From: Bacteroidales bacterium | GTDB taxonomy: Bacteria; Bacteroidota; Bacteroidia; Bacteroidales; UBA932 | NCBI GenBank assembly: GCA_021443605.1 | Contig: JABUTQ010000007.1 | Span: 1-6,135, forward strand | Length of the DNA stretch: 6,135 nucleotides | Direction of reading: 5' to 3' | Shown here: piece by piece, positions 1 to 6,135 of the stretch | Numbering within the stretch: position 1 is the first letter of the stretch | Layout: every line of letters starts with the position of its first letter | Position numbers and translations under genes: made by a program | The notes under the pieces: model-generated | Told to the model about the DNA's origin: nothing | What the model saw: the letters and a program-made list of their open reading frames with translations, nothing else | Databases searched by the model: none

Positions 1-2495
1 CCATTCCAACGACCGGTTGTATGATTGCTCCAGTAATTGTATGCAGATGAATATTTTGCAGTCTTGTCTGATTCTTGATAGAGCATACGGCTACGGGTGT
101 AGGTGGCAGATGCCTGGATACGGTAGCTGAAGTTGCCGACAGTGTTGCGGTGGTAGAGCTGGAGCTCAAGACCTTGGTTTTCCTGTTTGTTGAGGTTTTC
201 CTGAGGAAGCGTAACACCATAAAAGTCTGGAACAGTTGCACTTCTCTGAGCTGCGATACCGCTTGTGATACGACGGAACCAGTCGAACGATCCACCGAAG
301 ATACCTCTGCTGATTTCCCAGTCAACACCGACGTCCATCATACGAACGTTTGTCCATGTGAGGACGGTGTTTTCTACTGTAGAATTAGACCAACCAGTCA
401 CGTTCTTGCCCTCTGTGAAGGCCCAAGAGCCTGACTGGGTGTAACCAGCAAGATAAGCGTAAGCGGAGCCCTGAACCATACCGGTGAAACCATCGCTCCA
501 ACGAACCTTCAAGTTGTTGAGCCAAGGAATGTTATCCTTAACGAAGTTCTCTTCTGATATACGCCAGCCGAGTGAATATGAAGGGAAGAAGCCCCAACGC
601 TTGCCGGGAGCATAAACGTATGTACCATCGTAACGACCCATAAACTCAACGAAGTACTTGCCTGCATAGTTGTAGTTGATACGGCCGAGATAACCTGCGG
701 TAGCTGAAGCTGAACGGGTACCATTGTTTTTCTGCGAAGCTGCATAACCCATATTGAGCACAGGGTGAGTGAAGAATGACTCTGATGCTGAAGGACCATA
801 TTCGCGTGAAGCGCCGATGTTGTAACGTTTCTGAATTGTGGTCTCGGCAGCGAGCATTGCCTGAATGTCGTGTTTTCCGAAACGGTTTGCATAGTTGGCC
901 TGGATACGACCATAGAGGCGGGTGTTGTACATCCAGCTCTCTGAATAAGTATCCTGTTGTTTCCAGTCGTCGTTGTTACCGCAACCGATACCTGCCCATT
1001 CGTCTGTCCAATAATCGTATTCATCCCACTGGTGAATCATCTGTGAGTTGTGGAATACGTTGTAGTCGTAAGCACCTGTGGCCTGAAGTTTCAAACCTTT
1101 GAGGAAAGGAGCTGTGTAGGTGAGGTCGAGGGTATTGTTGAAAGATGTGCTTCTTCTGGTTGTGAGCTCGTGGTCTGTCGAAAGGATGGCAGCAGGGTTC
1201 TTGTGCTCCTCAACAGAGGTGAAGTGAGAAGGATTATCCTTTACGTACGGCTTGGTTGTAGGGTCGCACATATAGAGATAATAGGTCAAGTTTGCAAGGT
1301 CGTTGTAAGAACCGGGCTGCTTGGTGTTTGTGATTCTCATGCTTGTCTGGAAACGAGCTTCGAGATCTTTGGTAATCTTGGCAGTGACGTTACCATTGAT
1401 GTTGTAACGGTCATAGTTGAAACCTTGTGTCTTATAAACAGTTGCATCGTCTGCATATCCAAGACCGAGGTAATACTGAATCTGCTCAGAACCACCGCGA
1501 ACAGACAAGTTGAAGTTCTTGGTGAAGGCAACGTTCTTGGTGAGGTTGTCATACCAGTCGTACCACTCGTTTGCACCTGATGCGAATTTCTGGATATCGT
1601 CCTCTGACCATTTGCCGGCCTCTCTTGCAACGTCAATCATACCATTTTTCCAACGCAAATATTCCTCGAGGGGAACTTTGTCCTGGATTGAGGTAGGCTG
1701 CTGAAGGCTGAGGTTTGCATTGAACGATACAGAAGGTTTCTGAATCTTACCTTTCTTGGTTGTGATGAGGATAACACCGTTTGCTGCACCGAGACCATAG
1801 ATTGCTGCAGACGCGTCCTTGAGGACAGAGATGCTCTCAATGTCGTTTGCATCAAGCTCTTGGAGAACTGAAAGGTCGTTGCTCAAAGTTGCGTTACCAC
1901 CCCAACCTGAACGGAAGTTCTGTCCACCACTACGTACAACACCATCGACAACAACCATAGGAGTACCGTAACCACGAAGGCTGATGGTAGAGTTGAAGTC
2001 ACCAGGACGGGAGTTGTTCTGAGTGATGAGGAGTCCGGGGATTTTACCTTGGAGAGATGATACGACGTCAATCTGCTTTGTGTTCTCGATATCCTCAGAT
2101 GCAATCTGTGAGATAGCGGAAGTGAGGGATTCTTTCTTCTGAACACCATAACCTACAACAACGGTTTCTTCGATAAACTCGCTGCTGACGGCCATCTTGA
2201 CGTTGATTTTAGCGCGGCCTTCCACCTTGATAGTCTGTGTGGCATAGCCGATGAAAGAAACTACGAGTGTTCCGTTTTTGGGAACGTTATTGATAACTGT
2301 CACACCATTTTCGTTAGTGACATCACCAATTGTTGTTCCTTCAACAAAAACACTGGCACCGAATACAGGGCCGAGATCGTCGGTCACTGTAACCTCGACC
2401 GAGATTTCATTCTGAGCGGCTGCGTTCAACGGAGCGATGAACATTGCAGCAACAATCAGAAGAGATCTGAAGGTCAGTTGCATTAATTTTTTCAT
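1..2495 (-). CDS. SusC/RagA-family TonB-linked outer-membrane transporter (3' end cut by window edge)
   Basis: This is an outer-membrane TonB-dependent importer of oligosaccharides, which works with a SusD-type lipoprotein. The frame is open from ATG at 2495 to the left edge, giving 831 whole codons with no stop. Family members are usually about 950-1100 residues, so the last barrel strands are missing. The start is secure because an in-frame TAA lies three codons upstream. Residues 1-28 form a signal peptide (MKKLMQ, hydrophobic core, then NAAAQ). A carboxypeptidase-D regulatory-like domain spans about 31-102 (GASVFVEGTTIG, LVVSFIGY). The SusC signature EETVVVGYG is at 109-117. The plug spans about 122-250, with LQGKIPGL at 148-155, VVVDGV at 181-186, and LKDASAAIYG followed by AANGVILITTKKG at 225-249. 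Barrel hallmarks include YAGKY at 610 and KRWGFFPSYSLGWR at 632-645. There is no N-terminal STN domain, so signalling to an anti-sigma factor through this protein is unlikely. Glycine is coded largely by GGT and arginine by CGT, which suggests high expression. The sugar specificity cannot be read from the sequence. Confidence 0.97.
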   Translation of the reverse strand, partial: MKKLMQLTFRSLLIVAAMFIAPLNAAAQNEISVEVTVTDDLGPVFGASVFVEGTTIGDVTNENGVTVINNVPKNGTLVVSFIGYATQTIKVEGRAKINVKMAVSSEFIEETVVVGYGVQKKESLTSAISQIASEDIENTKQIDVVSSLQGKIPGLLITQNNSRPGDFNSTISLRGYGTPMVVVDGVVRSGGQNFRSGWGGNATLSNDLSVLQELDANDIESISVLKDASAAIYGLGAANGVILITTKKGKIQKPSVSFNANLSLQQPTSIQDKVPLEEYLRWKNGMIDVAREAGKWSEDDIQKFASGANEWYDWYDNLTKNVAFTKNFNLSVRGGSEQIQYYLGLGYADDATVYKTQGFNYDRYNINGNVTAKITKDLEARFQTSMRITNTKQPGSYNDLANLTYYLYMCDPTTKPYVKDNPSHFTSVEEHKNPAAILSTDHELTTRRSTSFNNTLDLTYTAPFLKGLKLQATGAYDYNVFHNSQMIHQWDEYDYWTDEWAGIGCGNNDDWKQQDTYSESWMYNTRLYGRIQANYANRFGKHDIQAMLAAETTIQKRYNIGASREYGPSASESFFTHPVLNMGYAASQKNNGTRSASATAGYLGRINYNYAGKYFVEFMGRYDGTYVYAPGKRWGFFPSYSLGWRISEENFVKDNIPWLNNLKVRWSDGFTGMVQGSAYAYLAGYTQSGSWAFTEGKNVTGWSNSTVENTVLTWTNVRMMDVGVDWEISRGIFGGSFDWFRRITSGIAAQRSATVPDFYGVTLPQENLNKQENQGLELQLYHRNTVGNFSYRIQASATYTRSRMLYQESDKTAKYSSAYNYWSNHTTGRWN

Positions 2496-2567
2496 GTTGA
2501 CTTAGGTTATAAAAAAATTACTTTAAGTGTTTTGCCTTAGTATGTCGTTTTGGTTAATCTTTCTTTC

Positions 2568-2611
2568 AAAAAAAGACATGAACCCTATGCGCCGGCGAAA
2601 TGTCCGGCGCA
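2568..2611 (-). terminator. Candidate intrinsic terminator after GH3, or structured susC leader
   Basis: On the minus strand TGCGCCGG (2611-2604) pairs perfectly with CCGGCGCA (2595-2588) around an 8-base loop. This GC-rich 8-bp stem stands out in AT-rich surroundings. A run of seven T follows at 2574-2568. It begins 13 bases past the stem rather than directly after it, so this is an imperfect intrinsic terminator. It lies about 50 bases beyond the GH3 stop, a natural place to end or attenuate the esterase-GH3 transcript. On the plus strand no T run follows the stem, so it would act only for leftward transcription. If transcription starts at the box at 2639-2632, the same hairpin would instead sit in the 5' leader of susC. 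Confidence 0.5.
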
Positions 2612-2631
2612 CAGAGCCATGCTTACTAATA

Positions 2632-2639
2632 CAAACCTA
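2632..2639 (-). promoter_or_regulatory. Possible Bacteroidota -7 promoter box for the susC-like gene
   Basis: The minus strand reads TAGGTTTG here, an exact match to the TAnnTTTG -7 consensus of the Bacteroidota primary sigma factor. Twenty bases further upstream, where the -33 TTTG/TTG element should be, the sequence is GTTAAG, overlapping the GH3 stop; this is a poor match. If the box is used, transcription would start near 2626 and leave a leader of about 130 nucleotides containing the hairpin. An exact match to six fixed bases in AT-rich DNA of this length can easily occur by chance, so the call is weak. Confidence 0.3.
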
Positions 2640-2659
2640 AACTCATATATATTAATGGC

Positions 2660-4996
2660 TTAACGGGTAAGCCTCTTAATATCAACTTGTGGAGCAAGTA
2701 CATTGTTCACCTTCTTCTGCGAAGCCTCTGCCTCGATGGCGAGGGTTGCGCGGATGTCGCGTGAAGATGCACCTACCTGAATTTCATATTTGCCTGCAGC
2801 CACCACCCAGGCAGAAGCGCTCTCATCGAACGATGCGAGGCTCTCAACAGGGAATGTAACTGTAAGTGTCTGTTTCTCACCGGGCTGGAGAGATTTTGTC
2901 TTGGCAAAGCCCTTGAGCTCGTGCTCCGGCTTGTTGGCAGCCTCTGCATCGGGAGCCTTTGCATAAATCTCGACAACCTCCTTGCCTGCAACCTTGCCGC
3001 TGTTCTCAACTGTCACGGAAACCGTCACGTTTCCACCTGCAACCTGTGCAGAAGGCTCAGAGTAAGTGAACTTGGTATAGCTCAAACCATATCCGAATGG
3101 ATAAGAAACTTTCTTGCCGAAGCTGTCGAAGAAGCGATATCCCACATAGATATCTTCTTCATACACTGTGTAATCCCAAAGATTTTCGCTGGTAGCTTCA
3201 GTGGCTCCTGTCATTGCGGGGAAAGTAACCTTGTGAGCCTTTACGGGGAAGTTTGAAGAAGAAGCCGCATCTGCAAAAGAAATCGGGAAGGTCATAGGAA
3301 GCTTGCCCGAAGGTGAAGCCTTGCCTGTGAGAACGTCTGCAACACTATTGCCTCCCTCCTGTCCTGCCTGCCATGCAAGAAGGATGGCGTCAGGTATATT
3401 CTTCCAGGAAGCGGTCTCGATTACGCCGCCCACGTTGAGGACAACGACAACCGGCTTGCGGAGAGCGTGGAAAGCTGTTGAAACGGCTTTGATGAGCTTG
3501 AGTTCCTTTTCAGAAAGGTCAAAGTCTGAAGGGAGACGATCGAGGAACTCACCTGAAGTGCGGCCGAGGGTAATCAAGGCTGCATCATTCGAGGCTGCAA
3601 GAATCATCAGTTCAGCTGCATTGATTGTCATCTCTTCCGGACGTGGAGCCGGCATAAAGGCCGACAGCGGATCGTTGGGGTCGGGAACATATTTGGCATA
3701 CTCGGCTGCATTGTGCTTCTCGTATTTTTCCTGAAGATTGTCGTTTGTCTTGAAACCGGCATTCTTCAAACCATCGAGAAGGGAAACTGTATAAGCACGA
3801 TTTACATTACCGGAACCTGTACCACCTGCAATCCAGTCGTATGAGGTGTTTCCGAAGAGGGCTACGTTCTTGATTGAACTGTTGAGAGGAAGCACTCCGT
3901 TGTTTTCGAGAAGTACCATACCATCTGTGGCACTCTGGCGGGTAACGGCTGCGTGGGCTTTCAAATCGGGTCTGTTTGTGTACTGATAACCTCTGAAATG
4001 AGGAGTCTTGACAATCATCTCGAGGATGCTCTTGACGTTGCGGTCAAGCACTGCCTGGTCGAGAGTGCCGTTCTTGACACCGTTCACGATATCTTCAAAC
4101 TGCTGGTTGGTACCGGGCTGGAGCATATCGTTGTGGGCATTCATCTGAGCGACAGCATCTTTGCCACCAAACCAGTCTGTCATCACAACTCCTGTGTAGC
4201 CCCATTCGCCACGGAGGATATCGTCTTGGAGAGCCTTGCTCTCAGAGGTGTATGTTCCGTTTATATAATTGTAAGAAGACATCACCGTCATAGGATTTGC
4301 CTCTTTCACAACTATTTCAAAATTCTTGAGATAAATCTCGCGGAGGGCGCGCTGGCTCACGCGTGAATCGTTGCCGGTGCGGTTGCTCTCCTGATTGTTG
4401 CCTGCAAAGTGCTTGATACTGGTACCCACGCCGTTGCTCTCAACGCCGCGAACGTATGCAGCTGCAATTTTGCCGGCCACCACGGGATCCTCTGAATAAT
4501 ACTCGAAGTTTCTGCCGCAGAGGGGATTACGATGAATATTGAGGGCAGGTGCAAGAAGCACGTCTGCGCCATATTCAAGGACCTCGTTTCCGATTGACTT
4601 ACCAACTTCCTCTACGAGAGCGGTGTCCCAAGTGGAAGCGAGCAATGTACCGATGGGAAAATGGGTGCAATAATATGTGGCGTTATCGTTTTCGCGTGTG
4701 GGATTGATGCGAAGACCTGCAGGGCCGTCGGCAAGCACTACTGCGGGAATGCCGAGACGGGGAATTGGATATGTTGTGCCTGCAGCTCCGGGGACGATGT
4801 TCTTCGTCTCTCCGATAACTGCACTCTCTCCCGAGAAACCTTCCATACCCGTACCTACGACGAGATGAGCTTTCTCTTCAAGAGTCATTGCGGCAATGAC
4901 CTTGTCGATATTGGTTTCGGTCAGTTGCGGAATCTGTGTGCAGGATACTGCCATAGCGGCTGTTGCCATACCTATTGCCAAAGATTGAAGTTTCAT
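2660..4996 (-). CDS. Family 3 glycoside hydrolase (beta-glucosidase/beta-xylosidase type), secreted lipoprotein
   Basis: This is a retaining exo-acting beta-glycosidase that releases terminal sugars from oligosaccharides, complete at 778 residues. Residues 1-19 look like a lipoprotein signal, with AVSC placing the lipidated cysteine at C19. No acidic surface-export signal follows, so a periplasm-facing location is more likely. The N-terminal (beta/alpha)8 domain runs to about residue 340, with ADGPAGLR at 89-96, GRNFEYYSEDP at 161-171, KHF at 195-197 and the nucleophile D274 in VMTDW. The C-terminal alpha/beta sandwich (about 355-570) carries the probable acid/base E483 in GRTSGEFLDR, and GQEGG near 545. 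A fibronectin-III-like domain follows at about 640-755 (YPFGYGLSYTKF at its entry, EVVEIYAKAP inside). The start at 4996 directly precedes the signal peptide. The gene follows the esterase stop by 14 bases, so the two are very likely co-transcribed. Odd points are H288 and Q293 in the AHNDMLQPG motif, where AGxDxxMPG is usual. Family membership is certain; glucose, xylose or another sugar cannot be decided from sequence. Confidence 0.97.
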   Translation of the reverse strand: MKLQSLAIGMATAAMAVSCTQIPQLTETNIDKVIAAMTLEEKAHLVVGTGMEGFSGESAVIGETKNIVPGAAGTTYPIPRLGIPAVVLADGPAGLRINPTRENDNATYYCTHFPIGTLLASTWDTALVEEVGKSIGNEVLEYGADVLLAPALNIHRNPLCGRNFEYYSEDPVVAGKIAAAYVRGVESNGVGTSIKHFAGNNQESNRTGNDSRVSQRALREIYLKNFEIVVKEANPMTVMSSYNYINGTYTSESKALQDDILRGEWGYTGVVMTDWFGGKDAVAQMNAHNDMLQPGTNQQFEDIVNGVKNGTLDQAVLDRNVKSILEMIVKTPHFRGYQYTNRPDLKAHAAVTRQSATDGMVLLENNGVLPLNSSIKNVALFGNTSYDWIAGGTGSGNVNRAYTVSLLDGLKNAGFKTNDNLQEKYEKHNAAEYAKYVPDPNDPLSAFMPAPRPEEMTINAAELMILAASNDAALITLGRTSGEFLDRLPSDFDLSEKELKLIKAVSTAFHALRKPVVVVLNVGGVIETASWKNIPDAILLAWQAGQEGGNSVADVLTGKASPSGKLPMTFPISFADAASSSNFPVKAHKVTFPAMTGATEATSENLWDYTVYEEDIYVGYRFFDSFGKKVSYPFGYGLSYTKFTYSEPSAQVAGGNVTVSVTVENSGKVAGKEVVEIYAKAPDAEAANKPEHELKGFAKTKSLQPGEKQTLTVTFPVESLASFDESASAWVVAAGKYEIQVGASSRDIRATLAIEAEASQKKVNNVLAPQVDIKRLTR

Positions 4997-5010
4997 AGCA
5001 TTATTCTGAT

Positions 5011-6135
5011 TTAGAAGATTTTCTGAACATATTCAGTGAGATAGATGCGCCAGTTTTTCCAAATGTGGCCGCCGTCTGTCTCCATATAGGTGAACGGGAA
5101 TTTGGATGCCTCAAGCTTCTGACGGAATTCCTTGTTTGCCTGATAGAGGAAGTCTGTCTTTCCACAACCAATCCAAAGGAGAGCGGGCTTCTTTGAGAAA
5201 TATGTAGCGAGCTTGGTGTCGAAATCTTGATATATAGGTGAAACTTTGGTGTCGTTCACGCCGATGGCAGCTGAGAACATTCCTGAATAGTTGAACAAAT
5301 CGGGGTAGTTGAGGCTGAGATAGAGTGTGTGGAAGCCACCCATCGAGAGGCCGCAAACCGCACGGCTCTGCTTCTTGGCGATTGTGCGATAGTGTTCGTC
5401 GATAAACTTTACAATCTCGGGGAAAGAGGTCTCAAAAGTCCCTTCCATAGTCTGCGGGAGGCTCATTGTGGGGATGTCGTAACCGGTAGAAGTCTCAAGG
5501 GGAGCTGCCTCCTGTGAGATGTTGCCGTTTGTGAAGACTACAATCATAGGCTTTGCCTTGCCTTGTGCGATGAGATTGTCAAGAATCTGCGCTGCGCGTC
5601 CCTGCTCAAGCCAGGCGTTTTCGTCACCGCCGATGCCGTGGAGAACATAAAGAACGGGATATTTGCCCTTGCCGTTCTCATAACCTGCAGGTGTATAAAC
5701 AGAGAGACGGCGGTTGAAACCGGCAGTCTGGCTGTAGTACCACTGTTTTGTAACGGCTCCGTGGGGAACGTTCTGCACTTTATAGTAATCGGCATAGCTT
5801 CCCGGAACGAGGAGCACGCTTGTGAGATTGGCTATATCCCTGTTTACAAAAACGTTGCTGAGGTCTATCTCTTTATGGCCATCCACTACGAAGTTGTAGT
5901 TGTAAAGCTCGGGAGCAACAGCCTCGGGAGTGGTGTATTCCCAAACGCCATCCTTACCCTCTTTAAGATTAACTGTGCCCGGAGTTTCAAAAGTACCATA
6001 GCCGGGAACCTCCATCTTTACAGCCGGGAGGAAATCGCCGGTGAGCTGCACTGAAACAGCTTTAGGATTCTGATACCTGAATGTTACTGTGCCGTTCTCA
6101 TTTATTTGAGGAGAAACGACCTGGGCTGCTCCAAA
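5011..6135 (-). CDS. Secreted CE1-like serine esterase with N-terminal CBM48/E-set-type module (5' end cut by window edge)
   Basis: This is an alpha/beta-hydrolase esterase of the carbohydrate esterase 1/Esterase-D type, probably removing acyl groups from plant polysaccharide fragments. The frame is open from the right edge to TAA at 5013-5011, giving 374 codons in the window. A GTG at 6051 is not the start: upstream codons continue the domain (VSPQINENGTVTFRYQNP). The first visible residues, FGAAQ, resemble a signal-peptide end, so probably only some 15-20 residues are missing. A CBM48/E-set beta-sandwich module covers about the first 110 visible residues (VQLTGDF, then YNYNFVVDG). The catalytic domain follows: VLYVLHGIGGDENAW, then the nucleophile elbow GLSMGG with Ser coded at 5346-5344, a probable Asp in KTDFL at 5154-5152, and His in TDGGH at 5067-5065. 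It is first of the visible pair, 14 bases before GH3. CBM48-CE1 proteins in gut Bacteroidota include feruloyl esterases; an acetyl esterase is the main alternative. The family call is firm, the substrate is inferred. Confidence 0.95.
   Translation of the reverse strand, partial: FGAAQVVSPQINENGTVTFRYQNPKAVSVQLTGDFLPAVKMEVPGYGTFETPGTVNLKEGKDGVWEYTTPEAVAPELYNYNFVVDGHKEIDLSNVFVNRDIANLTSVLLVPGSYADYYKVQNVPHGAVTKQWYYSQTAGFNRRLSVYTPAGYENGKGKYPVLYVLHGIGGDENAWLEQGRAAQILDNLIAQGKAKPMIVVFTNGNISQEAAPLETSTGYDIPTMSLPQTMEGTFETSFPEIVKFIDEHYRTIAKKQSRAVCGLSMGGFHTLYLSLNYPDLFNYSGMFSAAIGVNDTKVSPIYQDFDTKLATYFSKKPALLWIGCGKTDFLYQANKEFRQKLEASKFPFTYMETDGGHIWKNWRIYLTEYVQKIF

Larger units (their letters stand above)
2496..2659. 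other. Intergenic region between GH3 and susC-like gene
   Basis: This 164-base AT-rich stretch is the only real gap in the window. It separates the GH3 stop codon from the susC-like ATG. In the direction of transcription it holds an AT-rich segment, a -7-like box (2639-2632), a GC-rich hairpin (2611-2588), a seven-T run (2574-2568) and an A/T-rich leader to the start codon. I see no small reading frame of note, no tRNA and no clear Shine-Dalgarno sequence before the ATG (the leader ends CCTAAGTCAAC), which is usual in Bacteroidota. The size and contents suggest a transcriptional boundary, with susC expressed at a level different from the upstream esterase-GH3 pair. Confidence 0.8.

Noticed and set aside
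509..1024. Minus-strand open frame of 171 codons within the susC-like gene
   Set aside because: It is in a different frame from the SusC reading, which stays open from 2495 to the window edge with family motifs throughout. It is an out-of-frame shadow.
1050..1580. Plus-strand open frame of 176 codons opposite the susC-like gene
   Set aside because: The opposite strand encodes continuous SusC barrel sequence here. The plus-strand product has Cys/Val-rich low-sense composition and no family resemblance.
1..2495. Possible frameshift or pseudogene in the susC-like gene, because no complete frame closes inside the window
   Set aside because: I translated the frame from 2495 to position 3. It is uninterrupted and SusC-like throughout. 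It lacks a stop only because the window ends.
2505..2512. Possible -7 box close to the susC ATG within the AT-rich leader (around TAATTTTTTT)
   Set aside because: It matches TAnnTTTG only partly, has no -33 element at the right distance, and would leave a very short leader. A homopolymer T run gives such matches by chance.
3303..3734. Plus-strand open frame of 143 codons opposite GH3
   Set aside because: It is antisense to the GH3 C-terminal sandwich, including the acid/base region. It has no domain features of its own.
5563..6054. Plus-strand open frame of 163 codons opposite the esterase
   Set aside because: It lies fully antisense to a conserved hydrolase, has no recognisable domain, and its composition is what a complement of a coding frame gives.

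Overview
The window reads as part of a polysaccharide utilisation locus (PUL) from a member of the Bacteroidota, most likely of the order Bacteroidales (Prevotella/Bacteroides-like). The main reason is a SusC/RagA-type TonB-linked outer-membrane transporter next to secreted carbohydrate-active enzymes. A-rich translation starts without clear Shine-Dalgarno sequences also fit that phylum. The genus cannot be fixed from the sequence alone. All genes lie on the minus strand, so transcription runs from right to left.

In transcription order: (1) A secreted CE1-like serine esterase with an N-terminal CBM48/E-set-type module, at 6135-5011. Its extreme N-terminus is cut by the right edge. (2) Fourteen bases later, a complete 778-residue family 3 glycoside hydrolase with a lipoprotein-type signal, at 4996-2660. 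It is almost certainly co-transcribed with the esterase. (3) A 164-base intergenic region at 2659-2496. It holds an exact match to the Bacteroidota -7 promoter consensus, then a GC-rich 8-bp hairpin, then a seven-T run. (4) A SusC-family transporter starting at 2495 and running off the left edge after 831 codons. A SusD partner would be expected just beyond it, but it is not in the window.

The inferred pathway: SusC with its unseen SusD imports an oligosaccharide across the outer membrane. The esterase strips acyl groups (acetyl or feruloyl are the obvious candidates). The GH3 enzyme releases single sugars from the non-reducing end. The pairing of esterase and GH3 suggests a decorated hemicellulose such as xylan, but the sequence does not prove the substrate.

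There are no RNA genes, insertion sequences, CRISPR arrays or phage genes. I did not find a plainly new system. The points most worth checking are the hairpin, which could be a terminator or a structured susC leader, and several non-consensus residues around the GH3 active site.
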